A stretch of DNA of 64,000 bases from Geobacillus thermoleovorans (lineage in GTDB: Bacteria; Bacillota; Bacilli; Bacillales; Anoxybacillaceae). Within the stretch, counting starts at the first letter, position 1. Each line of letters opens with the position of its first letter. Shown here piece after piece: positions 54,648 through 64,000 of the stretch. The stretch spans positions 406,001 through 470,000 of the forward strand of contig NZ_CP014335.1 of NCBI RefSeq assembly GCF_001610955.1, read 5' to 3'. The notes beneath the pieces are model-generated. The model was not told where the DNA came from. It worked only from the letters and a program-made list of their open reading frames with translations, and did not search any database. A program made the position numbers and the translations under genes.

Positions 54648-55652
54648 ATGAACGCGATTGAAGTAGAACATTTGCGCAAAGAATTTAAAGTGCACAAAAG
54701 CCGCTCCGGCCTTGTCGGAGCGTTTCGCGATTTATGGACGCGCCGTTATACGCTCGTTCGAGCGGTTGATGACATTTCGTTTGCTGTTAAGCAAGGGGAA
54801 ATCGTCGGCTATATCGGCGAAAACGGCGCCGGCAAATCCACGACGATCAAAATGTTGACCGGCATTTTAACGCCAACGTCTGGGCGCATTGTCGTCAACG
54901 GGATGAATCCCCATAAAGAGCGCGAAAAATTCGTGCGCACGATCGGCGTCGTGTTCGGCCAGCGTTCGCAATTATGGTGGGACATCGCTGTTCAAGAGTC
55001 GTTCCGGCTGTTGAAAAAAGTGTACCGCGTCTCGGACGAGCAATATCGCCGCCATATGGCCGAGGTGATTGACATGCTTGAGATCGGCCCGCTGCTTGAT
55101 AAGCCGGTGCGCAAGCTGTCGCTTGGCCAGCGGATGCGCTGTGAGCTTGCCGCCGCGCTCATTCACAACCCGCCGCTGTTGTTTTTGGATGAACCGACGA
55201 TCGGCCTTGATGTGCTTGTCAAACTCAACATCCGCCAGTTTTTAAAGCAATTGAATGAACGGTATGGCACGACGATCCTGCTGACGACGCACGATATGTC
55301 AGACATTGAAGCGCTTTGCGAGCGGGTCATTATGCTCGATGAAGGGAAAATCATTTACGACGGGTCGCTTGAGCGCCTGAAAGAAAGATGGGGCCAAGGA
55401 AAACGGGTCGCCTTTACGTTTGCCGAAGCGGTGACGGCCGCTTTTTTGCAGCAGTTGACTGAAGGGTTGGATGTTGTTTGGAAAAAAGGTGAACAGCCAA
55501 ACGTTTGGGTCTCGCACGTTCCATCAGGAGGCGTGCCGGAAGTTGTCAGTCGCGTCGCTGCCCGTTGTGCGTTAAATGACATCCATATTCACGAAGTGCC
55601 GACGGAGGAGATCATCCGCAATATTTATGAGGAAGGTGCGGTTCATGGGTAA
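54648..55652 (+). CDS. ABC-2 exporter ATPase
   Basis: A 334-residue ATPase: Walker A GENGAGKST near residue 60, signature LSLGQRMRCELAAAL, Walker B LLFLDEPTIGLD, and switch His in LTTHDMSDIE. The N-terminal KSRSGLVGAFRDLWTRRYTL insertion before Walker A is typical of ATPases paired with DUF990 permeases. It energises efflux of an unknown compound, perhaps a lipid, antibiotic or polysaccharide. It overlaps the next gene by eight bases. AGGTCAGGAGGAGAACG precedes the ATG. Confidence 0.87.
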   Translation: MNAIEVEHLRKEFKVHKSRSGLVGAFRDLWTRRYTLVRAVDDISFAVKQGEIVGYIGENGAGKSTTIKMLTGILTPTSGRIVVNGMNPHKEREKFVRTIGVVFGQRSQLWWDIAVQESFRLLKKVYRVSDEQYRRHMAEVIDMLEIGPLLDKPVRKLSLGQRMRCELAAALIHNPPLLFLDEPTIGLDVLVKLNIRQFLKQLNERYGTTILLTTHDMSDIEALCERVIMLDEGKIIYDGSLERLKERWGQGKRVAFTFAEAVTAAFLQQLTEGLDVVWKKGEQPNVWVSHVPSGGVPEVVSRVAARCALNDIHIHEVPTEEIIRNIYEEGAVHG

Positions 55653-56436
55653 GTATGTCGAAATGGTCCGCATCCGCTTTTTAATGATGCTCGCCTACCG
55701 GACAAACTATTACACTGGCATTTTGATTTACGCCATTAACATCGCAGCGTATTACTTCCTTTGGTCGGCTATTTATGGCGGCAAATCATCGATGCAAGGG
55801 ATGTCGCTTGGGCAAATGACGACGTATGTCGCCATTTCGTGGCTGGCGCGGGCGTTTTATTTTAATAATCTTGACCGTGAAATCGCCATGGAAATCCGCG
55901 ATGGAAAAGTGGCGGTCGAACTCATCCGCCCGTACAGCTATTTAGGGATGAAAGCTGTGCAAGGGCTTGGCGAAGGGTTGTTTCGCCTTTTCTTTTTATC
56001 GCTGCCTGGGCTTTTTTTCGTATCGCTTTTTTTGCCGCTTCAGTTTCCGGGACACGCCAAAACGTGGCTGTCTTTCGGCTTGTCGCTTCTATTTAGCTTT
56101 ATCATTTTTTCGGAGCTGAACTTGCTTGCGGGGGTTGTGACGTTCTTTACGTTCCGAAATGAAGGGTTGCTTAGGGCGAAGCGGTTTATCATCGACTTGT
56201 TTTCTGGGCTCATTTTGCCGCTTTCCTTTTATCCTGATTGGGCGCAACGGGCGATGATGTATTTCCCGTTTCAAGCCATCAGCTACATCCCAAGCATGAT
56301 CATGACAGAAAGTTTTAAAGGTGCTGCTGTCCGTGATGGCCTGCTTCTGCAGGCAACGTGGTGCATCGTATTGCTTTTTCCGATTGGATGGTTATGGAGA
56401 GCGGCGAAAAAGCGTCTTGTTGTGCAAGGGGGGTAA
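55645..56436 (+). CDS. ABC-2 transporter permease, DUF990/PF06182 family (first)
   Basis: A 263-residue permease with six hydrophobic segments. KYVEMVRIRFLMMLAYRTNY near the start and YVAISWLARAFYFNNLDREI with IRDGKVAVELIRPYSYLGMK are the hallmarks of this family. It forms a heterodimeric channel with the next product. Start ATG 55645 overlaps the stop of the ATPase gene; GAGGAAGG lies eight bases before. Confidence 0.87.
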   Translation: MGKYVEMVRIRFLMMLAYRTNYYTGILIYAINIAAYYFLWSAIYGGKSSMQGMSLGQMTTYVAISWLARAFYFNNLDREIAMEIRDGKVAVELIRPYSYLGMKAVQGLGEGLFRLFFLSLPGLFFVSLFLPLQFPGHAKTWLSFGLSLLFSFIIFSELNLLAGVVTFFTFRNEGLLRAKRFIIDLFSGLILPLSFYPDWAQRAMMYFPFQAISYIPSMIMTESFKGAAVRDGLLLQATWCIVLLFPIGWLWRAAKKRLVVQGG

Positions 56437-56439
56437 ACG

Positions 56440-57225
56440 TTGTTTTACGTATCGGTTTTTTTTCAATACATGGCGCAATATATGAAGACAAAGCTGCAAT
56501 ATCGAGCCGATTTGTTCGTGGAGTGGCTGTCTGACTTTATGGCTCAGGCGGTCAACTTGGTATTTTTGCTGGTTGTGTTCGGCCATACGACGCTGCTTCA
56601 CGGCTGGTCGCGCGATGAGATTTTGTTTATTTACGGTTTTTTTCTTGTTCCATATGCCGTATTTGGCGCCTTTTTTAACCTTTGGGATTTTAATGAACGA
56701 TATATTGTGCAGGGGGAAATGGATCGCGTGTTGACGCGCCCGCTAAACAGCCTGTTTCAAATTGTTTTGGAGCGGATGGAGCTCGAATCGTTGCTTGGCG
56801 CTGTGCCCGGGCTGATCATTATGCTGTATGCCGGCAGCCGCTTGTCTCTTTCATTTCATTGGTATGATGTCTTCGTGTTTATTTTGTTTGTCATTGGCGG
56901 TGCATTGATTTATGCCGGCATTTTCATTTCACTGGCGACGATCAGTTTTTTTGCCGACGCCCGCACATCCATCATGCCGATGATGTACAACATCAGCAGC
57001 TATGGCCGCTACCCGATCGATATTTATCATCGCGTCATCCGCTATATTTTAACGTGGGTGCTGCCGTTTGCCTTTGTCGGCGTTTATCCAGCTGCTTATT
57101 TTCTTGATAAAAAGGAATGGTACAGTTATGCCTTTTTCACCCCAGTGGTCGGCATGGTTTGCTTCACCGTTTCGGTCATGCTTTGGAACGCCGGGGTGAG
57201 ACGATATCGCGGGACGGGGAGCTAG
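56440..57225 (+). CDS. ABC-2 transporter permease, DUF990/PF06182 family (second)
   Basis: A 261-residue permease with six hydrophobic segments and the family motif GEMDRVLTRPLNSLFQIVLE near residue 90. RYPIDIYHRVIRYILTWVLP near the end is also typical. Start is TTG 56440, four bases after the previous stop and following AAGGGGGG. The operon is ATPase, permease, permease. A short CGGGG/CCCCG terminator overlaps the stop codon (57212-57242). Confidence 0.87.
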   Translation: MFYVSVFFQYMAQYMKTKLQYRADLFVEWLSDFMAQAVNLVFLLVVFGHTTLLHGWSRDEILFIYGFFLVPYAVFGAFFNLWDFNERYIVQGEMDRVLTRPLNSLFQIVLERMELESLLGAVPGLIIMLYAGSRLSLSFHWYDVFVFILFVIGGALIYAGIFISLATISFFADARTSIMPMMYNISSYGRYPIDIYHRVIRYILTWVLPFAFVGVYPAAYFLDKKEWYSYAFFTPVVGMVCFTVSVMLWNAGVRRYRGTGS

Positions 57226-57330
57226 GCGCCCCGCCCGTTTTTGTTCATTTGCCATCAAAATGACAAACAATGGTCAAGCAATCGACACAATCTTGTCTGT
57301 ATCGTTAGCATGTTGTGGCGTAAAATAAAA

Positions 57331-57346
57331 TGTGAATATATTCACA
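57331..57346. promoter_or_regulatory. Rex operator upstream of ldh
   Basis: TGTGAATATATTCACA is a perfect palindrome and fits the Rex consensus TTGTGAAnnnnTTCACAA except one end base. Rex represses fermentation genes when NADH is low; ldh starts 26 bases later. Confidence 0.82.
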
Positions 57347-57365
57347 AAAAAGGAAGAAGGGGTGA

Positions 57366-58904
<1,539 letters not shown>

Positions 58905-59079
58905 CGCTTCTCCCTCCTTTTTATAATTAATTTATGTAATTCAGATTATTGTTAAGTTGTTAAATTGATAATGACGTTCTGTTTTATTGTGATTATTTGT
59001 AAGTGCCATATCCGCCCTCCATTGAGACGATTGGAAACACTCCAAGTGTCTTATTTTTGACGTGTTAGTCATAAAATTT

Positions 59080-59087
59080 AACATTTA
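59080..59087. repeat. 8-base target duplication, left copy
   Basis: AACATTTA directly before the ISL3 left end; identical copy at 60572-60579. Confidence 0.92.
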
Positions 59088-60571
59088 GGTTCATCACCAA
59101 ATTTTGTGATTTAGTGACAAAAAAGAGAAAGCACTGACGAGATCCTGGCAATAATGTTAGCGGTGAAATCAACATTAAGGAGGTCTCGTAAGTGCTTTCG
59201 ATACCACTAGGATTGCCAGAATTTAAAGTGATTAAACAAGAACTTCTTTCCTATGGTTATGCGATTCATGTAGAGAAAACAGAGACACAGGAACGCTGCC
59301 CTCATTGTGGGTTTGCCACTTCCTCTGTCCACGACAGACGGACAAGAAAAGTACGGGATTTGGCGATTTTCCATCAACCGGTGTACTTGTTCGTAAAGGT
59401 AAAGCGCTATCGGTGCTGGAATTGTTCCCAAGTGTTTTCCGCCTCTTTGGAATCGATTCAACCCAATCAACACTACACCAATCGATTTTGTGAGTACTTG
59501 TATGAACTTTGTGAAGGCTCCACCATTCAAGAGGTTAGCCGAAAGCACCGCATCCCATATACGACATTGGAGCGCATCTATTACTTCATTGCATCGAAAA
59601 AAGCAAAAGAGCGTCAAACAGCGATAGAAGCATCTTCTCAAGAAGAGATGGTGCTTAGCTTAGATGAAATCGCGGTAAAAAAGGGACATCAGTATGAAAC
59701 CGTATTGATGGATGCCAAAGCCGGATCGGTCATGGGAATGCATGCCGATCGCCAATGTGACTCCGCCCTCCACTTGTTGAGCCAAAATGTCCTGTCGAAA
59801 GAAAGGGTCCAAACGGTGATTCTTGACATGTGGGAACCTTATCATAAGGCGGTTCGCGCCCTGTTTCCATCTGCTTCGATTGTCATCGATAAGTACCATG
59901 TGATTCAAAAAGTGACACAAGCCTTGGATCAAGCAAGAAAGGAATTTCCTCCATTGAAAAAGGCTCGATATCTTCTCTTAAAAGGCTGTGAAAAGCTTCG
60001 TAAGGACCAACGGCTTCGATTGGACGATATCTTGGAGGAGTATCCGGTACTTTCCATTGCTTATTATCTGAAAGAGTTGTTTCGGGATTTTTACCGAACC
60101 GATGGATATAACGAAGCAAAGGAACGCTTGGAAGAATGGATTCAGTTAGCCAAACAGAGCCCTTTTGCTTCTTTTCAGGAAGCAGCCAACACGCTTGAAA
60201 GGTGGAAGGAGCCGATTCTTTCCTACTTTTTGTGCCCATATACCAATGCCCGAATCGAGGGGACGAATCACAAGATCAAAAACATCAAACGCCGGGCATA
60301 TGGCTATCGAAATCGAGAACGGTTTCGTTTGCGTGTATTTCTGGAGTGTACAGGGAACACTACAGGTAGTCAGGCTGCTTAAGCGCTCTCTTCTTCCGCT
60401 ATCGGTATGATAGTTGGTAGAATGGAACCCGTCAAGGAAAGCACTTGACTGTTTCCATTCTACCAACTTCGTGGTCTGTATGCGGAAGAAGGATCCTGAC
60501 TGATGAACCGATTTCATCCAGCTAACATATTTCTGGGGTTGAGTGGAAATCACAGAAAATGGTGAAGACCC
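59088..60571 (+). mobile_element. ISL3-family insertion sequence, complete
   Basis: A 1484-base element. Left terminal repeat GGTTCATCACCAAATTTTGTG followed by ATTT; right end, read inward, GGGTCTTCACCATTTTCTGT then GATTT; 20 of 25 positions match. It is flanked by the 8-base duplication AACATTTA, the size usual for ISL3. It carries one intact transposase gene. It lies inside the bluB segment, not in ldh itself. Confidence 0.93.
59192..60382 (+). CDS. ISL3-family transposase
   Basis: A 396-residue transposase. N-terminal zinc-ribbon-like motif CPHCGFATSSVHDRR and CWNCSQVF (Cys pairs about residues 35-90) bind the ends; catalytic Asp in LSLDEIAVKKGH (about 155), second Asp in VILDMWEPYHKA (about 213), and Glu in ARIEGTNHKIKNIKRRAYGY (about 355) form the DDE triad. 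All three are present and the frame is unbroken. Start is GTG 59192 with AAGGAGGTCTCGTAA before it. Confidence 0.93.
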   Translation: MLSIPLGLPEFKVIKQELLSYGYAIHVEKTETQERCPHCGFATSSVHDRRTRKVRDLAIFHQPVYLFVKVKRYRCWNCSQVFSASLESIQPNQHYTNRFCEYLYELCEGSTIQEVSRKHRIPYTTLERIYYFIASKKAKERQTAIEASSQEEMVLSLDEIAVKKGHQYETVLMDAKAGSVMGMHADRQCDSALHLLSQNVLSKERVQTVILDMWEPYHKAVRALFPSASIVIDKYHVIQKVTQALDQARKEFPPLKKARYLLLKGCEKLRKDQRLRLDDILEEYPVLSIAYYLKELFRDFYRTDGYNEAKERLEEWIQLAKQSPFASFQEAANTLERWKEPILSYFLCPYTNARIEGTNHKIKNIKRRAYGYRNRERFRLRVFLECTGNTTGSQAA

Positions 60572-60579
60572 AACATTTA
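60572..60579. repeat. 8-base target duplication, right copy
   Basis: AACATTTA directly after the ISL3 right end. Confidence 0.92.
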
Positions 60580-60966
60580 TATAGATTGTATCAAAAAACA
60601 GTGAGAGAGGTGATGACAAAAATAAAAAATTTAGACTTCTGTTTAATGTTCGTTTAATTAATTGTGTGCCTGCTGTGATCAACCGAAATGGCATCCGCGA
60701 AGTGATTGAAATTGAACTTGACGAGGAGGAGAAACAATGGTTCCACCGTAGTGCTGCGACGTTAAAAGGTGTATTGGCGCGCTATTTTGCGCAGTAAAGC
60801 GCAACGATTGGCTTCGTCTGACGGGACGCTGGCTTGCCAAATGGGTCGGGCGATCCGGTGGAATACAGGAGTGCTGCCGATTCAAGCAGGGTGCGGAGGG
60901 TCATGCGGTATAATCGCCCGGTTGTCCGCGTATATATGAACGACGGACCAAAATGGGGGGAACGTG

Positions 60967-61371
60967 ATGGATTACGCCTTCCTTGGCATTGTTGCCGCCG
61001 TACTGCTCGGCAGCATCACCTCGCTTTGGACAGTGCGCGTGCAAGCGACGCATCGCATGTCACTCGATAGCTTATGGGTTCTCGTCCAATGGTATTTAAC
61101 GATGTTGCTCGGTTTTGCCATGATTTATATGATTTTACAAGTAAACGGCCATGCCGTGTTTACCCCATCCCCAAATAGCGCATCGAAAGATCGTTTGTCG
61201 CTGCTTGAAGACAGCTTGTATTTGAGTGGCATGACGCTTTTGTCGGTCGGATACGGAGACGTTACTCCAATTGGCGTCGGGCGGTGGATCGCCATTGCCG
61301 AAGCGCTGCTCGGCTACATTATGCCTGCTGTCATCGTGACGCGCACCGTGTTTGACTGGGATCATCGCTGA
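60967..61371 (+). CDS. two-pass potassium channel protein
   Basis: A 134-residue ion-channel protein of the two-helix (Ion_trans_2) type. A first hydrophobic segment (about 2-20), a second (about 38-56), a pore helix with selectivity filter SVGYGDVTPIG (about 96-106), and a last helix WIAIAEALLGYIMPAVIVT. VGYGD is the K+ filter. No RCK/TrkA domain is attached, so it is the pore only, expected to work as a tetramer. ATG 60967 has GGGGGG six bases before; a GTG just upstream is less well spaced. Confidence 0.85.
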   Translation: MDYAFLGIVAAVLLGSITSLWTVRVQATHRMSLDSLWVLVQWYLTMLLGFAMIYMILQVNGHAVFTPSPNSASKDRLSLLEDSLYLSGMTLLSVGYGDVTPIGVGRWIAIAEALLGYIMPAVIVTRTVFDWDHR

Positions 61372-61437
61372 TATGAATTGCAATTTCCCCTCGTCTTCGC
61401 TACGCTAAAAGAAAACGAAGAAGACGGAGGGAACGAC

Positions 61438-61914
61438 ATGACGATTGCCATTGGCCAGCCAGCTCCAGATTTCACCTTGCCGGCAAGCAATGGGAAAATG
61501 GTTTCGCTGTCTGATTTTCGCGGCCGGTATGTGGTGCTTTACTTTTATCCAAAAGACATGACCCCGGGGTGCACAGCCGAAGCATGCGACTTTCGCGATC
61601 GCCATGCGCAGTTCGCTGAGTTGAACGCCGTCATTTTAGGAGTGAGCACTGACTCGCTGAAGCGGCATGAAGCGTTTATCGAAAAATACGAGTTGCCGTT
61701 TTTGCTTCTTTCCGATGAGCAGCATAAAGTGGCTGAGCTGTACGGGGTATGGAAGAAAAAGAAAAATTTCGGCAAAGAATATATGGGCATTGAGCGCTCG
61801 ACGTTCATCATTGCTCCTGACGGAACATTGGCCAAAGAATGGCGCGGAGTGAAAGTGAAGGGGCACGTCGATGAGGCGCTGGCGGAAGTTGCCCGACTAG
61901 CGTCATCTAGGTAA
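61438..61914 (+). CDS. bcp: thioredoxin-dependent peroxiredoxin, Bcp/PrxQ type
   Basis: A 158-residue peroxidase that reduces hydrogen and organic peroxides. Peroxidatic Cys in DMTPGCTAEACDFRD (near residue 45) with the resolving Cys five residues later, typical of the Bcp/PrxQ group, and FLLLSDEQHKVAELYGVW further on. B. subtilis YgaF holds the same place just before perR, and peroxide-linked control would make sense. ACGGAGGGAACGAC precedes the ATG. A terminator follows. Confidence 0.92.
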   Translation: MTIAIGQPAPDFTLPASNGKMVSLSDFRGRYVVLYFYPKDMTPGCTAEACDFRDRHAQFAELNAVILGVSTDSLKRHEAFIEKYELPFLLLSDEQHKVAELYGVWKKKKNFGKEYMGIERSTFIIAPDGTLAKEWRGVKVKGHVDEALAEVARLASSR

Positions 61915-61978
61915 GCGTCCAGACAATGTACATCGTTTTGCGTATGATACATAGTAACCTCCTCAAATGAATGACATC

Positions 61979-62010
61979 AGAGGCGGAAACAATTTCCGCC
62001 TCCTTTTTTT
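61979..62010 (+). terminator. intrinsic terminator after bcp
   Basis: GAGGCGGAAA/TTTCCGCCTC perfect stem with three-base loop, followed by seven T. Confidence 0.9.
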
Positions 62011-62051
62011 GTTAAAACGGCGTCTGAGCCCATATATTAATGGCATCTATA

Positions 62052-62081
62052 TTGACAAATGGCATGTATTCTTTGTAGACT
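62052..62081 (+). promoter_or_regulatory. sigma-A promoter for perR
   Basis: TTGACA, 18-base spacer, TAGACT, directly before the Per box. Confidence 0.72.
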
Positions 62082-62083
62082 AA

Positions 62084-62098
62084 TTATAAATATTATAA
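62084..62098. promoter_or_regulatory. Per box upstream of perR
   Basis: TTATAAATATTATAA matches the Per box TTATAATnATTATAA at all but one position, just after the perR -10, fitting repression of perR by its own product. Confidence 0.88.
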
Positions 62099-62138
62099 AG
62101 TGATAATTTTTTTCACCTTTGCACAGAGAGTGAGGTGC

Positions 62139-62597
62139 ATGACGGTGTCTGACAACGAGCAACTGAAGGAAGCGCTTGACATGCTGAAAAAGACTGGCAT
62201 ACGCATCACGCCGCAGCGTCATGCGATATTGGAGTATTTGATCAGCTCGATGTCCCATCCGACGGCTGATGAAATATACAAAGCGCTGGAAGGGAAATTC
62301 CCAAACATGAGTGTAGCTACCGTCTACAATAACTTGCGCGTCTTTAAGGAAATCGGGCTTGTCAAAGAGCTGACGTACGGCGATTCGTCAAGCCGGTTTG
62401 ACTTCGTCACTTCCAATCATTATCACGTCATCTGTGAAGAGTGCGGCAAAATTGTCGATTTCCACTATCCAGCGCTTGATGAAGTCGAGCAGCTTGCCGC
62501 TCACGTCACCGGCTTTAAGGTCGACCATCATCGCATGGAAGTGTACGGAGTCTGCCCTGACTGTCAAAAAAGCGGGGCGCCGGCGCATTCGCATTAA
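62139..62597 (+). CDS. perR: peroxide stress repressor PerR (Fur family)
   Basis: A 152-residue Fur-family metalloregulator that senses hydrogen peroxide by oxidation of metal-bound His. Winged helix with [20 protein letters not shown] and [20 protein letters not shown], regulatory ligands in [20 protein letters not shown] and HYP, and a structural Zn site from two CxxC pairs (CEEC, CPDC). It shares almost the entire B. subtilis PerR sequence. I chose ATG 62139; GTG 62145 is also possible. The gene lies after bcp and a Per box precedes it. Confidence 0.93.
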   Translation: MTVSDNEQLKEALDMLKKTGIRITPQRHAILEYLISSMSHPTADEIYKALEGKFPNMSVATVYNNLRVFKEIGLVKELTYGDSSSRFDFVTSNHYHVICEECGKIVDFHYPALDEVEQLAAHVTGFKVDHHRMEVYGVCPDCQKSGAPAHSH

Positions 62598-62637
62598 AAA
62601 GCTGATAGCACAAGGCGGCTATCAGCTTTTTCTTTTT
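62595..62637. terminator. bidirectional terminator between perR and ygzB
   Basis: AAAGCTGATAGC/GCTATCAGCTTT stem, T run on the plus strand and A run before it; it overlaps the ygzB stop codon. Confidence 0.88.
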
Positions 62638-62975
62638 TTGTTGTACTTTTCGTCAAACTCTTTTCCTTCCAGTTCGCGGTCTAACGTCAACGGTTCACGG
62701 CAAAACATGCATAAATCGACGCGTCCGAGCATTTTTGTCACTTTGCCGCACGACGGGCAAACAACTTGGACGGCTCTCGTCGAGAGTGTGCCGATCCAAA
62801 AATATACAATGCCACTGGCGACAAGAAACAACATCCCAAACAACATAAACAACGTCATGATGACCGGGGACGTACGAAAAAACAGCCCAAGATACATGAC
62901 AATGACACCGATAAAAATCAAGCTTAAGGCGAAAGTGCGAATTTTGTTGATTTTGCTCGAATATTTGATGCTCAT
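62622..62975 (-). CDS. ygzB: YgzB-family membrane protein
   Basis: A 117-residue protein with two membrane segments ([20 protein letters not shown] and [20 protein letters not shown]) and a C-terminal zinc ribbon ([14 protein letters not shown]). B. subtilis YgzB is the same length and lies between perR and ygxA. Function unknown. Start ATG 62975 after TAGGAGGGACTGTG; the codons before are upstream of the ribosome site. Confidence 0.87.
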   Translation of the reverse strand: MSIKYSSKINKIRTFALSLIFIGVIVMYLGLFFRTSPVIMTLFMLFGMLFLVASGIVYFWIGTLSTRAVQVVCPSCGKVTKMLGRVDLCMFCREPLTLDRELEGKEFDEKYNKKRKS

Positions 62976-63227
62976 CACAGTCCCTCCTACATAGACCACT
63001 ATACCATAAAACGGGGTCCCATCGCGAAGAAGAAATCAACAAAATCGACGTTTTAAAGAAAGGAATTCCTCTTTTTTTGTCGAATAACGAATGACGGCAA
63101 CAAACGACAGCTTCATGGATGCAAGCATTCTGGTCTTTCTGAAATGAAACAGGCGTTGACAGCATTGTTTGAACATCTGCACAAACGCAATGTGATGATT
63201 GATGACGGTGGAAGGGAGGAAAAAACG

Positions 63228-64000
63228 TTGCAGAAAAAACAGCCGGCTCAAAATAGGAACGTATGGTTGTCTGTCAATCGATATGTTGGGATATCTGAGG
63301 GATTTGTCCGCCCGGATATCGCGGCCGGCTTTCTGCAACGGACGCGAGGTATGAAAGAATTGCTGCATCCCATCTGTCACGAATGGGCAAACCGCTGCAA
63401 CACGCACGGAATTTTAATGATTGAAAAAACGGCTTGCCATGCAGCAACAACGGATACGTTTGATGTCGTGCTGCTCGTCATTGTCGACCCGCAAAGCGAG
63501 CCTATGCTTCTCAGACAGTATTCACTAAACGAGAAAAAGGCGGTGCTTTATGCAGTCAGTGAACGGCAGTTAAATGAATGGCTTGTTCTCGGGTCACATC
63601 GAAAGGCGGTCGACTGGGTGTTCAACGGAACGGTCGTGTTTGACCGAAACGGCTATGTTCAGCAGTTGCGCCAGCGCCTTGAGCAATTCCCGCCTAAAGA
63701 ACGGCGATTGAAAATGGGACTCGAGTTTGCCAAACTGATCCGCCATTATACAGATGGCAAGGCGCTGTTTGCCGCCAAGCATTGGCTCGACTCATACAAC
63801 CATATGGTGCAAGCCCTCCATCATTTGGCGCGATTGACCGTGATCGAGCACGGACTTTACCCGGAAGTGACCGTATGGAATCAAGTCAAGCGAATGGATG
63901 GAAGGATTTATAAACTGTATGAAGAACTCGTTGGAAGTGAAGAACCGCTTCCGAAACGGCTGGAACTTTTGTTGCTGGCCAGTGAATTTTTGATTCATTC
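63228..64000 (+). CDS. ygxA: nucleotidyltransferase-like protein YgxA, 5' part
   Basis: The gene runs off the window end. The visible chain contains MKELLHPICHEWANRCNTHG, TDTFDVVLLVIVDPQ, DWVFNGTVVFDRNGYVQQLR and LEFAKLIRHYTDGKALFAAK, a nucleotidyltransferase-fold pattern seen in YgxA of B. subtilis, at the right place after ygzB. Function unknown. I use TTG 63228, eight bases after GGAAGGGAGG; the in-frame ATG at 63351 has no properly spaced site, but the 41 residues between look less protein-like, so 63351 could be the true start. Confidence 0.72.
   Translation, partial: MQKKQPAQNRNVWLSVNRYVGISEGFVRPDIAAGFLQRTRGMKELLHPICHEWANRCNTHGILMIEKTACHAATTDTFDVVLLVIVDPQSEPMLLRQYSLNEKKAVLYAVSERQLNEWLVLGSHRKAVDWVFNGTVVFDRNGYVQQLRQRLEQFPPKERRLKMGLEFAKLIRHYTDGKALFAAKHWLDSYNHMVQALHHLARLTVIEHGLYPEVTVWNQVKRMDGRIYKLYEELVGSEEPLPKRLELLLLASEFLIH

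Noticed and set aside
58905..59079. Cobalamin riboswitch upstream of bluB
   Set aside because: The AT-rich region lacks the B12-box and the length needed for the aptamer.

Overview
The window looks like chromosomal DNA of a thermophilic, spore-forming Bacillaceae, most likely Geobacillus or Parageobacillus. Evidence seen in the sequence: GC-rich codon use, strong AGGAGG-type ribosome sites, spore genes (sspK, sspE, pdaA), and gene order collinear with the Bacillus subtilis yfk/yfj, yfh and yga blocks. The reconstructed lactate dehydrogenase closely resembles what I remember of the G. stearothermophilus enzyme. No rRNA, complete tRNA or CRISPR array was seen.

Layout. 1-10.4 kb: yihY end, yfkF, chaA, yfkD, yfkAB, fumarase, pdaA, yfjP, rlmD. 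10.4-14.5 kb: a decayed metallo-beta-lactamase gene, then the cell-envelope stress block (lmo0954-like protein, LiaH/PspA, LiaF, LiaS, LiaR). 14.7-19.7 kb: a hendecad coiled-coil protein, SelO, a PF09818 ATPase and a DUF2294 protein. 19.7-24.6 kb: a structured leader with two similar domains and a terminator ahead of dabB-dabA (inorganic carbon accumulation), then DUF3870. 24.7-27.5 kb: a CoA-transferase/acyl-CoA dehydrogenase operon behind another leader terminator. 27.7-34 kb: a GT8 enzyme and the yfhD-yfhP block with recX and sspK. 34.3-40.8 kb: formate metabolism (DUF1641, fdhF, a second DUF2294, fdhD, an oxalate/formate-type MFS carrier), with leader terminators before both fdhF and fdhD. 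40.8-44.3 kb: mutY, yfhS-like, fabL, sspE, ygaB, ygaC. 44.9-50.5 kb: a five-gene oligopeptide ABC operon. 50.5-57.2 kb: ygaE, an unknown gene with a CodY-like operator, gsaB, and a three-gene ABC-2 exporter. 57.3-60.8 kb: an ldh gene with a Rex site, split by a foreign bluB segment that itself received an ISL3 element. 60.9 kb to the end: K+ channel, bcp, perR with a Per box, ygzB, ygxA.

Most unusual points: (1) a two-domain leader with repeated CGGGAG...AAACCG cores before dabBA, whose second core shares bases with a terminator; (2) four operons (dabBA, CoA transferase, fdhF, fdhD) that each carry an intrinsic terminator between promoter and start codon; (3) an ldh gene whose removal of 58192-60663 would restore a 317-codon frame with no target duplication, with a 1484-bp ISL3 copy nested inside, flanked by an 8-bp duplication; (4) two DUF2294 paralogs, one beside inorganic carbon uptake and one beside formate oxidation. 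All functional statements are from reading motifs and gene order; no database search or folding program was run.
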